DNA of 64,000 bases from Phytophthora hibernalis (lineage: Eukaryota > Oomycota > Peronosporomycetes > Peronosporales > Peronosporaceae). Location: the NCBI GenBank assembly GCA_012656075.1, contig JAAKBF010000046.1:1-64000 (forward strand). Reading direction: 5' to 3'. A model generated the notes under the pieces. That model was not told where the DNA came from, searched no databases, and saw only the letters and a list, made by a program, of their open reading frames with translations. A program made the position numbers and the translations under genes. Below, piece by piece: positions 54,561-64,000 of this stretch (the first letter of the stretch is position 1; every line of letters begins with the position of its first letter).

Positions 54561-55478
54561 CAGGGGTGTACAGAACATCCGACAGCGTGACATACGTCCC
54601 GTCCATCAGCTTCAACTCGACGGTGCCCATTGCAACTGCATCGATCTTCGTGCCGTCCGCGATCGTGATGCGGACTGACGTCTTCAGCTCTTTCATCTAC
54701 ACGAACTTGCCCTGGTCGGTGGTCATGTGCGAGCTAGCACCAGAGTCAACGAGCCACTCTATCTTGCTCATCGTACTCGTTGCCGTGAACGCGAAGTCTC
54801 CGCGTCCCTCGTCGGCCTTCTTCTTGCGACACTCCGTTTGCTTGTGCCAAGGGTTGTCGCAATAGAAGCACTTGCCCGTGAACTTGCGCTTGTCGTGGTC
54901 CTTCTTGGCCACGAACGCCTTCTGTTGAGCCGATGACGATTCATCCGAGGCTTCAACATCAGAGAGAGCTTGGATAGCGTACACCAACGTCATGTTCGGT
55001 GTGTTCTCGAGAACGGTACTAATCATCCCGTACTCGTCCGTCAGACTACCTAGCAGCAACACGAGTTGTCGGGTCTCATCCAAAAGCTCACCGATCGTCT
55101 CCTTGAACTGGTCCACGTGCACCGCAAACCGCGTACCGGACTCCATCTTGAAGTTGTGCAACTTCTTGGTAACAAGGAGTCGGTTCTTCAGCGTGTTCCG
55201 GTTGAACGGTTACTCGAGCATGTGCCACGAGTCGACAGCCGACGTCGCTCCACGGATGTAGACTTGATATGTGAGACTCACGTCCCCAGCGATCACCCCA
55301 AGGGTTTTCAGATCGTCCGTCTTCCATTGTGCCGTGGAGCGATCGCTCAGCGCATCAAACTCTGGCTTGATGATGTGAGCCAGGAGTCCCTTTCGCGAGA
55401 GCTTCATCCTCAGGTTGAACTCCCAGTGGAAATAGTTGCATTCCACGAGTTGACGGTGTCAGCGTAGTTTGGGCTCAT
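54560..55478 (-). pseudogene. Copia gag and protease region, minus strand
   Basis: Gag begins at the ATG at 55478 ('MSPNYADTVNSWNATIS'). It continues across several frame breaks with 'MHNFKMESGTRFAVHVDQFK' and 'LVLLLGSLTDEYGMISTVLE'. The zinc knuckle is 'CFYCDNPWHKQTECRKKK' (near 54810-54865). The aspartic protease site is 'WLVDSGASSHMTTDQGKFV' (near 54700-54760). This is the normal 5' half of a Copia element and complements the RT-RNase H half at 49.9-51.5 kb, which has the opposite orientation. Confidence 0.8.
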
Positions 55479-55941
55479 ATCCAATTGCGAATGCAGACGT
55501 AGATTGGTAGTCGAGATGAGGGGTAGGAAATAAACCCGAAAGTGAGATAGATTTATTTAGATATCTATGTCATGCTTGCTCTCTCTCCTAATGACGCTAC
55601 TCCTAGTGCCCCCTTCACTTACCATGCAATGAAGATGTATATGCAGCGGGAACGGTCCGAACGCCAACATTTCACTTGAGGTTTGTATGGTGTCATGCAA
55701 CGGGAACGGACACATGTAACGGGTACGGTTGGTCTCGTCAATACGCATCCAAATCAAATATGCAGTGCCGACTTCAACCGAACCGACCAATCATATCATC
55801 CTAATCCCAGAAAACCACCCAATCAGATTGCCATGTTCGTGTCACTTCAACTATTGACCCCATAAGCCACGCGCCAGCACCCTCAGGATATGTGCCTAAA
55901 GGTACCCAGCCGAGCAGACGACGAAGTGTAATCCCAAGAGG
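55479..55941 (-). repeat. Copia 5' LTR, minus orientation
   Basis: The segment upstream (minus sense) of the gag start matches the plus-strand LTR at 51486-51680 over its first 190 or so bp, and the LTR pieces at 47.0-47.5 kb over the rest. I place the LTR start at about 55941 and its end near 55500. The exact ends and the primer-binding site were not fixed. Confidence 0.7.
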
Positions 55942-56690
55942 GCCATCTATTTTGTTGGTCATGAAGACCCCACCCAGTTCATGGATGTTAAATGAAAGCC
56001 TTCTAAAAAGCTGATTTTGATTAAAAGAAGACAAAGAAGAATCTAGCGGTCTTCTTTTAATCAAAACGTGTACCCGCAAGTACTCTGTCAGCTCCATTCG
56101 ATTGCCAGTATGTAGTTTCAAAAATACACGTCTTGTCTTTAAAAACAGGCGAAGAAGTGTTCCAAGGTCGAATTCTTTGAAAAATATATTATTACCAAAA
56201 TGGGACAAGTCATAAAATAGTGATTATTAAGTTATAATCACTACTTCAACTTGAAGTATAATTTACATGTGACAGCTGGAAACACTTTAAAAATAAGTTT
56301 TCAGCACTCAAAATATGGACGCCAACACTCAAAGCAACAACGGCCGTGAGCACTCAAAATATCGCCTGTAGCACTCGAAGGCAAAATGATATCAGGGACT
56401 CCATGGCGTTGCGAAGAAACCTAGTTTGGTAGATATGATCAACAGTAACGAGCTATTTAAAGGGGGCGTCCGCTGCCGATTTCGGAGGCGGTTTTATTTT
56501 TCATAGACACTCCCCATTTAGCAGTCTTCAAGTTTGGTATGCACGAATTGCACAGGCGCACGGATGGGTGCTCACGATCCAGGATCCGTACGGGCCATTG
56601 CTACGAGCGAGAGGAGTGATGCTTCGAGCGGCTCGGACGCTATAAGTTATTCGAGCTCAGAAGATTCGGATGATTTTCGATTCTGGATCT
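55942..56690. other. Gene-free stretch with a perfect hairpin and short dispersed words
   Basis: An 18-bp perfect inverted repeat lies at 56015-56032 and 56049-56066. At 56300-56385 the word 'agcactcaaaatat' or close forms occurs about four times. No gene is supported. Confidence 0.6.
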
Positions 56691-56699
56691 GAGGTACGC

Positions 56700-57775
56700 A
56701 AAAGTTTTGCGTGGAATTGGTTGCGAGATCGAATTTAATACGAAGTTGTGTCTTAGATTGTCGATGACGACGAACAAGAAACACACCACCCGAGGCCACG
56801 ACCACAGTGGTATAACATATGGAGTTCTGCTGAAAACACTTCGGACTCACTTGAATCCGTCATCGAATTTTTGCCAAGCTACACACGATGTAAGAGCAGT
56901 CTCTTCTGGTGTACGATAGATCATGCATATATTGAAGAGCAACAATTCGGTGTACGATAGATCATGCATATACTTGAAGTATTGAAGAGCAAAGACACAA
57001 GATGCGTACAATAATAACAAAAGGCAGTTCATCGAGATGTCGACAAAGCGAAACTGAATGCCTGTGTCGGTATAAGATAAACGTTTGCGAAGTGAGTGGG
57101 TTTCCCATTGTTACCCAGGAGGATGAGCATACGATGCTGGATGCAGCTTCTGAATCGCCAAGGGATCCTACATTGACGACAAAGATGAAAGGTGTTCTGG
57201 TCGACAGGCTAAAAGGTGATTCGACGGTCACGCCTCACGTTTTGTTCACAAAGTTATGCTCACTAGTTTGCAAGAAGACACTTCGTGGGCCTGTACCTTT
57301 CGAAAGTCACGTACAAGGGTTTGTAAAGAGGAGGAGAGAAGCGAACAGAGATAACTCCATGCAGCCGGTAATTGATATTTGTGCAATCGACATATGTATG
57401 AGATATTGCACAATTTGACACAGACAGGAGATTCGTTGCTCGAATTGTGTGATTCCAAACCCGCAAATGATTCTTTGGTTCTAAACATCGACAACGCATC
57501 TGACGAGACGCCATTTCGCATGGGACTCACGCGTTGCTCGCTATTGAAGGCTTACATCGACGTGGAGCAAGACCCGCGGTCGGTTACTATTTTTCACCTG
57601 GATAGCACTCACAGCATGGTGCCACAGCGAAACAGCGTGTTTATCCTAGGAATTTCGAATAGCTGCGGACAGTTCTTCCCTCTAGTTTACTACTGTGCAT
57701 CCCAACATCGTGCTGATGATCTCGGTAGGTGCCTGCGCTATCTCAAACATGTAATGCAGCGTTCCCGTTTCTATT
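56700..57775 (+). pseudogene. MULE-like transposase remnant
   Basis: The frame at 57002-57418 reads 'LTTKMKGVLVDRLKGDSTVT', 'PHVLFTKLCSLVCKKTLRGP' and 'FVKRRREANRDNSMQPV', typical of the helical N-terminal region of oomycete MULE/FAR1-like transposases. At 57379-57777: 'SDETPFRMGLTRCSLLKAYI', 'RSVTIFHLDSTHSMVPQRNS' (first Asp) and 'VFILGISNSCGQFFPLVYYC', the DDE core start. The two frames meet near 57400 with a frame change. The sequence is lost after 57775, so the second Asp and the Glu are absent. Confidence 0.65.
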
Positions 57776-58268
57776 GACACCCTTTTTGCAATCGCTGCTT
57801 TATCAGCTACCAGTACGGAACTGCAGCGTGCTTTCGACTCTCAGTAGCAGCGCTTGGCAAGCACCATCAGCAGCTGCACTATGTGTCAAGATTTGCACCG
57901 CGTAGTCGAGGAAACTACATCACACGCTTCCATCGCAATTTCGCTCTGCAATTCGGCTAGAAGCCGCTCCTATCCTAAACTGTTTGACATTTTGGACATC
58001 AGTGGACCACTACGACACCACTCACTGAGTGCCTCAGCTGTGCCGTAACGACGAATTCCAAATCAAGCGAACAACGCGCATCGCATACAGTTACTATAGC
58101 ATTGAAGTCATGGGTGATCCATGCTGCCAGCCAATGGCTGGCCACCGCAGTTTCTGCCACCAAAACAAAAGTCGATTATTGTATACTCAGAATAAGATAT
58201 TAATGAACTATTTTCCATGGACGTTTTGAGCTACCCGTGGGCTGCTCACTTCGGCTTTACGACAAACA

Positions 58269-58900
58269 TGCCGTCCAAACGAAAACATATATCAGAGAAG
58301 CTGAGACGGATTCGTAATTGCCCTGCGTATAGGACGATTCTTCAAGAGCGATCTATTCTCCGAGCGGCTAGGAATACGCAGACAGAATCCCAGAGGGATC
58401 GGCACAGTGAAGTTCGTGCGACGCAGCCACGCGTTCTGACGATACCTCAGTGTATTGCCAGAGGCGCTGCAGCGTCAAGTACAGGGCGAACTGTTCGGCG
58501 TGGACAAATCCTCCCAGAAGGTCGTCAAGACGTGGCTAGTCGTTATTGCTTTGTTTCTGCTGTCGATTATTGGAGACTGACATCAACTTAACTTCAACAA
58601 ACAACAAGGCTAACATATACACGACGACAGAACCGCAAGCGATGGACGGAATCGGAATTTTCTCATTCCAACGACAGCAGCGTTGCAGCAAATTAAACGC
58701 GACGCCGTTAAAAGAATGACCTCGGCATCCGACGAAATGAAGCCGTGTTGTGTTTGCGAGTTGGACTGCCTCCCCAGCGAGATTTGCACACGAAATCTAA
58801 CGGATGATGTTGTTGACGTATGTACATTGGTTGAAGTGTCTCGAGATACACTACCCGGAAACAGTTTGCAAACATTAGTGTTGGCAGTGCAGTTTTAACT
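58269..58900 (+). pseudogene. Helitron-like N-terminal fragment
   Basis: From ATG 58269: 'MPSKRKHISEKLRRIRNCPA', then an Arg/Gln-rich stretch ('NTQTESQRDRHSEVRATQP'), like the basic starts of the two other Helitron proteins in this window. After an intron or frame change, 58683-58898 reads 'RDAVKRMTSASDEMKPCCVC' and 'DCLPSEICTRNL', a Cys-rich stretch. No Rep or helicase motif follows. Confidence 0.45.
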
Positions 58901-59405
58901 TTACCACTAAATACTGTAGTAAAGGTTACAGTTTGTCCAGTGAGCCGATCTGAACATTTCTGTTGAGATTCTATTGAGACTTGTATCCGCCCTAGCAGCG
59001 AGAGCGGATATATAACTAGCACACAACCAAGGCTCAGCACAACGCAACACCGATAATCGGCATGAGATTTAGCTTTATTTTAGAAATTGATGAAACATGT
59101 AGCGGTCGCCAATCGACTACAGAGCGGTCACTACATGTAGTGAAGGGTAGCAGAATGATTAAGGCCGTTTCAGAACACGCGGACAGAGGCTAAGAAACAC
59201 ACACACAAAAATGGTAAAGCTGTAGAAACTCACTTGGAACGCATTTGCTTTTGAAGCTGAAAGACCCCGTGCGCTTGCAGCGCGCTACTGTTAGTGCAGC
59301 TAATATTTCGGGCAACGACAAAGCGTCGTGAATCACGACTCGTGATCGATTTCCCGGTCGATTTATTAATACATGTTTTATTAATGAATAATAATAATAT
59401 TACAT
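58900..59405. other. Gene-free stretch with short inverted words
   Basis: 'acatgtagcggtcgcc' (59095) is followed by 'gagcggtcactacatgtag' (59121), a small imperfect inverted pair containing 'cactacatgtagtg' as a 14-bp palindrome. No coding sequence is supported. Confidence 0.45.
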
Positions 59406-59841
59406 GTACCCGAATTCCCTATGTCAAGGCATACACGGGGTATACGCTCGTCTCTACACCTCACATGGGGTGTATTGTGAGTTCTACTCAAAACTGTATT
59501 GATCGATTCGTAAATCGACCCCCGGCGAATCGTTCACTTGGCTCTACTATCGGGGCCGATAGACAGGCCGTAGTCGTACTTAACAGAACAACCAAAACAA
59601 GTGATTTGACTTGGATTTTGTATTGGGTCGATCTTTGTCGACCCAACGCAATAGACCTTATTCGGCAAATTTGGCCGGAATTCACAATATGATACACCCC
59701 ATGTGAGGTATAGAGACGTGTGGAAGGACAAATTAGGCTGTGTATTGGTTGAATAGGAAGTGCATGTCTGAGAAGTGAGTCAGATCGGACTGTCTATTGG
59801 TTGAAATGTTGCTGTATGCCTTGACATAGGGAATTCGGTAC
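59406..59841. mobile_element. Nested-inverted-repeat element, 436 bp
   Basis: The outer arms are 59406-59434 and 59814-59841 ('gaattccctatgtcaaggca' and its complement). The inner arms are 59449-59476 and 59690-59718 ('cctcacatggggtgta' and its complement). Two concentric inverted repeats suggest one TIR element inserted inside, or sharing ends with, another. No gene is present. Confidence 0.7.
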
Positions 59842-59859
59842 ACACCGGTATGTTTACTA

Positions 59860-60124
59860 CACCGTTCACTCTAATTAGTCTGACCCTGACTAATTATGGT
59901 GTACGATTTTTATCGGAGAAAGTCGAACTTTTGAATTGATCTTGTGACAACAATATTAACTTTTTATTGAAAGTAAGAAGATTGGCTTCGCCTCGGCGAG
60001 ATCTGCTCAAATTCACTGTCTTTGTGCTCTTTTGAGCTCTTGGGAAATTTTTGTCGTTCGTGTTGTCACGAAAAGTACAGAAGCATGACTATATTCGAAG
60101 CACGACTAATTAGAGTGAACGGTG
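59860..60124. mobile_element. 265-bp MITE with 21-bp perfect TIRs and TA target
   Basis: 'caccgttcactctaattagt' (59860) is matched exactly in reverse complement at 60104-60124. TA lies on both sides (59858-59859, 60125-60126). Tc1/mariner-type elements use TA targets. There is no coding capacity. Confidence 0.85.
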
Positions 60125-60187
60125 TATTACCTCCGTATCGTATTATTACCCCCCGGTACGACGTCAAATCTTAGATGCACGGACTAT

Positions 60188-60217
60188 TTTCACATGCTTG
60201 ATATCAAGCATGTGAAA
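60188..60217. repeat. 30-bp perfect palindrome
   Basis: The half-site 'tttcacatgcttgat' is followed immediately by its exact reverse complement. There is no spacer. Confidence 0.9.
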
Positions 60218-60544
60218 GAAAGCCTAGACTTGAATTTTGTATTGGCGATAAAAAGAACACCATCCGTATCTCGGTGCAAAGTCTTATCAACTGCACCCAT
60301 TACGACGCATATCAAGCGTCATCAGGAATACCTGTGGGCATAACGCTTGATGTAGCGGATGTGGTTTTGGCCTTTTACTGGGAGTGACTTTTCATTGTTG
60401 CTAGACGCGTGCAAAACGACTGCGAATGCGAATTTGAGTATTGAAGTAGAAAAGAAAACGAGTGAAACACAAGCATTACTTGACGATTACTCGCAGGCAC
60501 CCCTGCTTCTGTTCTTACTGAGTATCACCGCCATTTGTCTCCTC
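60218..60544. other. Short stretch without a supported gene
   Basis: Plus-strand open frames here show no domain. 'catatcaagcg' (60307) and 'cgcttgatgt' (60342) form a weak inverted pair reminiscent of the palindrome at 60188. Confidence 0.4.
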
Positions 60545-61700
60545 TCCATTTACAAAGGCATCATCATCTCCGTAAGTGCTAGCGATCTCTTCCTTCTTCT
60601 GAGCAGCGACGTCCTCCGTATCGTCAGCAGCGGCGTCCTCCTTATCCGCAGCAACGCTGGCCTCCTTCTCCTTAGAAGCAACGATTTCTTCATCACCACC
60701 AGTATCGGCAAGCTCTTCCTCCTCCTTATTAGCTGCGACGTCCGCGTTTCCAGCTCCAACAGCAAGGGATCTCCCTTTTCGTCAACGTACTTGTCTTCAT
60801 TCTCGTCCACTTTGCCAGAACTTGTATGATTCTTCACAGGCGGTCTCACCTGGACGCTGCGGTTGCAACGATGTGTCAGGCGCTCGGTCCCATTGTGCCC
60901 AAGCTGATGCCAAATTGTGTAGCAGGTGAAATTGTTTTTGGGGTAGTGTCCTTGACACCATGAGCACACAAGTACATACTAGCATGATATCAAGTATTAT
61001 TCCAACGTTAACATGTTGGATGTCAAGCAATATGCACTTGCCGCTCAGAGCCTTTGCAGCACTTTGGATAGTAAAACAGTGTCTCCTGGAGATTGTACCT
61101 AACCGTCGTAAGGATAGTGTATACCTTGAACTGCCGCTGGTGTCGTTTGAGAATTCCATCTACCTCAACTCACTTATCGTTCATCTCGAGCTTGTGGTTT
61201 CCTCGGGTAGTAGATTTTGGCCGTGTGGGCTTCATCTGATTTAGCATATACAGCAACTCCCGCCAGTCCCTCAATATTCAGCGCTGCAGCGGGGTCCTTC
61301 TCAAGAAGACTTAGCATCTTCTCCAGGCGTAAAGGCCCGGTTAGTTATATTTCTTCTGGTAGCTTGCAACCGCGCTATCGCGAGCGGTCATCGTCAGCTG
61401 GGATAGTCTGCTGGGGGTCGATCGGCTTTACCTCTTTCTCCTCTTCCTTCTACACGCCGATATCATAGTCGTGGCTCCTTGTACTTGGTGACATACGTGC
61501 CATGCTCGCGTATAATCCGCTCTCGATCTTCGCCCATTCTCCCCTTTAGGCGGCTGTAGAACGCCTCCGCTTCGCTGCGTGTCACGCGGCGGTATGTCTG
61601 CTCGACTTGGCAAAATCTGGAATGGCCTCTGGCGACTGTCAGCCACCAACACGTGGGAAAGGTGCGTACTGGCCATGGCAGAGGGTGGATACATTGACCT
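60545..61700 (-). pseudogene. Unrecognised minus-strand gene remnant with acidic tail
   Basis: Coding-like minus-strand sequence runs in pieces. At 61640-61460: 'RFCQVEQTYRRVTRSEAEAF' and 'GEDRERIIREHGTYVTKYKE'. At 61440-61200: 'EEKEVKPIDPQQTIPADDD', two stops, then 'TGPLRLEKMLSLLEKDPAAA' and 'NIEGLAGVAVYAKSDEAHTA'. At 60840-60545: 'KVDENEDKYVDEKG', a frame change, then a long acidic Ala/Glu/Lys stretch ('NADVAANKEEEELADTGGDE' and onward). I do not know the family. The even coding character suggests a cellular gene or a captured piece, broken by stops and perhaps by an insertion around 60850-61150. Confidence 0.4.
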
Positions 61701-61869
61701 TTCAACGGTTATCACCCCAAGCCCTGTGCACCGAGGACTATTTTGACTCAAATGTCCAGTCTTTGGCCATTCCCACATGCTTGCTATCAAGCCTTAGTAC
61801 CGGGGGTTAAGGACATTGTAGAGTGATGGTCACTTTTATATAGGTTTTTGTATGGGACTAGCTGGCTCG

Positions 61870-62000
61870 TTATCCAACCTTACTGACCTGGAGTGAAGCG
61901 GCAGTAGAAGCCCGAAGCCTTTGCGCCCGGAGTTGCCCTTGTACTTGCCCGGGTTGCCCGTAGCGGGTTTGCAGCGGTGGTAGAAGTGTTCTAGGCACCC
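61870..62000 (-). pseudogene. Short GC-rich coding-like fragment
   Basis: The minus strand reads 'LEHFYHRCKPATGNPGKYK' and 'GNSGRKGFGLLLPLH'. It is GC-rich compared with its flanks and may be a further exon of the remnant at 60.5-61.7 kb. No family is recognised. Confidence 0.25.
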
Positions 62001-63317
62001 TAAATGCAGGTCCTTCGAAAATGCGCTGCAATATCATTTCGACTACAATAAGTAATTCCGCGGAGCTTTAGACAATGCACAAATAAATTATTCAGTATAT
62101 TGCAGATATTCCAAGTACAAAATGACAACGTGCATTTGGTAAGTAGTAAAGGTAAACAGTACAGCTACGTGTTTACAACTTTCGCCACGGTCGCTGTCCC
62201 CAAAAACGACGGTTCACCTTGAGAAACAGAAGCATTTCAAGTCGAATGGGGACAATACCGTGGCGGTGAAGCGAAAATGAGCGTATTTGATGCAAAGAGT
62301 AAAGAGTTTGATAACAAGTTGGTGGACTATGAAGAGAGCTCCCCAACCAGTGCTTTCTTGGTACCTAGAACTGCCAACCGTATAAAAGAGTATTACAGTA
62401 AAAATGCGTAAATACTTGTAAAAAATAAATCGTAAAAATGTCCTTCCGTAAGTTATTCCGTTTTTTCGGATCAGCGCATAATAAATTATTCCGTACTAAC
62501 ATTTCCGTTTTTGCAGTACAATCTTTTATTCGGAGGGCCTGCCTAAATGCGCTCGATAGTGTGCTGATCAATACCAAAAGCTTCTGGTGTCGAATGTTTC
62601 TCCATAGGACAACTCGCCATATATTGGTCTTCAGCAGGTACAGAAGATTTCAATGTGTGCGGGGTCCATATTGCCATGTTTTGAGATGAATAGCGTTACG
62701 AGCAGGATCCTGGCGGAGAAAAGTGTGAACTGGTTGGCTGGGCAGTGTTTTCCAAAGGCGACCATGAGTCCACCGCTTGGAGTTGGAACGAAAATTTGGT
62801 ATTGCCTTATAGCGAAGATCGCGCGCTGTTGATTGGTGCCGGTTTCAGTCATTTTCGAGTACTATTGGTGGAGATAATATTTTTGTCGAAATGTCCCTTA
62901 TTTTACTAAACGGAATTCTTACTGTTCCCTATGCTACTAGGCCTCGATAACAGAAGACGCCTACCGAGCACGGTAGCGGCTATTTTCCCGAATAAGGCTG
63001 ACCTTCGGAAAATCAACCTTAATTGGTCGAGAACGTTATGACGACAACACGATCAGAGATACTTACCTTATTGAACCACGGCTAGCGCGATTGACGTGGC
63101 TTTTAGTTAGCTAGTCTGCCTCTGAGTAGTACATGTTGTTAAAAATTACCGGTAAGACCACCCCTTGAAAATCGAGATACAGTACAATCGTCGTGAGTGT
63201 GGCATTTCACGATTTTTTACATTTCCCAATGGACAAGAGCTCTAACGCAAGACGGCCCTCGTTCGAATAGTGTTCCTCAATCGCGACTCGTAGTTTTGTT
63301 CATTCGCATTACTTGTT
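62001..63317. other. AT-rich stretch without a supported gene
   Basis: 'taaattattc' plus 'gta' words recur near 62080 and 62480, and 'ttattccg' recurs near 62453 and 62482. Open frames on either strand are short and lack domains. Confidence 0.5.
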
Positions 63318-63362
63318 TGACCCTTTCGCATGTATTACATTGTAATACATACGAAAGGGTCA
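63318..63362. repeat. 45-bp near-perfect palindrome
   Basis: The arms of 22 bp (63318-63339 and 63341-63362) differ at one base and have a single-nucleotide centre. The ends read 'tgaccctttcg' and 'cgaaagggtca'. Confidence 0.9.
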
Positions 63363-64000
63363 GCGACCAGTTCAAATTTCAAAAATGTTTTTTGCCTTTG
63401 TAGTGAAAAAGGTGTGTTGCAACGAGTAGAATCCATTTCTGCTGTCCATTTGGCCTGATTCGAATTAGAACCACGCCAATATTTGAATTGTATAATCAAT
63501 AAAACAGTTGAAATTATATGTGTGGGCTACACACTTTTATGGCCAGATCAACATCAGTCTTACGGTAACGCCACGTTACTTTATCGGGAGCTCCCCTGCT
63601 ATCTGGTGCACTCCAGCATCATCCTGGAACACCTGAGCACTTGGCCGTCTGCTACTATGTAGTACTAGTCTACGGGTACATACTTGCGACCCTCCGCGTC
63701 AGGTGTCGGCTCTTGCCGGAGTAGATTCTCGTGCGCACGGCAGCGCTTCGGGCCGAGTATCCCTCGAGTTTGCGAGGCCTGAGTGGGTAGAAAAAGTCAG
63801 ACGAAAAACAGTTCCAAAATGGAGATGTTCTCATGTGAAATCCGATTAGTTTGTCTAATCAAATTGCAAATCCGCTGATTTAGAGTCTAAATAAGATCAT
63901 CCGGGTCTTGATAATTTCTAAATCAGATGTGGCTCCCGGCGTTTAAGAGCCCGTAGCTTAAAATTAAACATTTTATTACGATGAATAGTTCTTACCAGGC
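63363..64000. other. Unassigned right edge
   Basis: A GC-richer block at 63590-63790 reads like an LTR or repeat edge but matches nothing else in the window. 'ctgatttagagtct' (63877) and 'tttctaaatcag' (63915) form a loose inverted pair. No gene is visible. Confidence 0.4.

Noticed and set aside
1..64000. Secreted RxLR or Crinkler-type effector genes, tRNA and rRNA genes
   Set aside because: I looked for signal peptides followed by RxLR or LFLAK-like motifs and for tRNA/rRNA signatures and saw none that I could support.

Overview
The window looks like a transposon-rich segment of an oomycete nuclear genome, most likely Phytophthora or a close relative. I infer this from the very short GT-AG introns (about 48-116 nt, often with a CTAAC-like branch site), the kinds of mobile elements present (Helitron RepHel, a second Helitron-like lineage, MULE with a Ulp1-type protease, PIF/Harbinger, pogo-like, hAT, Copia), and the style of the cellular genes. 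There are no rRNA, tRNA or CRISPR signals, and no bacterial operon features.

Left part (1-29.5 kb): almost entirely nested, decayed mobile DNA. In order: a minisatellite (1.53-2.2 kb), a small intron-bearing gene remnant (2.2-2.65 kb), a decayed Helitron-like element with a Pif1-type helicase (3.2-8.3 kb), a PIF/Harbinger transposase (9.5-10.6 kb), a pogo-like DDE transposase (10.8-12.05 kb), a foldback-like repeat made of inverted 'gagacgata' minisatellite arms (12.1-13.9 kb), a nearly complete but frameshifted RepHel Helitron between two roughly 230-bp direct repeats (14.0-21.06 kb), a MULE with DDE residues, an AT-hook and a Ulp1 protease region (21.6-25.5 kb), a second partial copy of the foldback repeat split by a TIR element (25.6-27.2 kb), a Helitron helicase 3' end carrying an inserted LRR coding fragment (27.2-27.9 kb), and a 1.24-kb non-autonomous MULE with 71-bp TIRs and a perfect 9-bp target duplication (28.25-29.48 kb).

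Middle (29.5-41.5 kb): a gene island with intact, spliced coding sequences. On the minus strand are an F-box protein with a SAM-like N-terminus (29.57-32.2 kb) and an oligopeptidase B/prolyl oligopeptidase-family serine peptidase with a possible mitochondrial presequence (32.37-34.73 kb). Divergent from it, on the plus strand, are an unconventional myosin heavy chain (35.19-39.46 kb) and a SHAQKYF-class MYB regulator (40.8-41.5 kb). I rebuilt splice sites for the first three genes by phase matching.

Right part (41.5-64 kb): mobile DNA again. Three adjacent small TIR elements (41.7-43.7 kb) are followed by a hAT element bounded by a 7-bp target duplication, with a piece of a mitochondrial carrier gene inside its right end (43.8-46.8 kb). 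Then come shuffled Copia LTR pieces, a 257-bp MITE, a BED/zinc-finger remnant, a Tc1/mariner-like remnant, and the two halves of a Copia element lying in opposite orientations (RT-RNase H plus strand at 49.9-51.5 kb; gag-protease-integrase minus strand at 53.2-55.5 kb). A MULE remnant, a Helitron N-terminal fragment, nested MITEs and several perfect or near-perfect palindromes complete the window.

The most notable pattern is repeated capture of cellular coding sequence by different transposon classes (LRR in a Helitron, mitochondrial carrier in a hAT, perhaps a zinc knuckle in a MULE) around a small island of intact housekeeping-type genes. All family calls come from motif recognition by eye; no database search was run.
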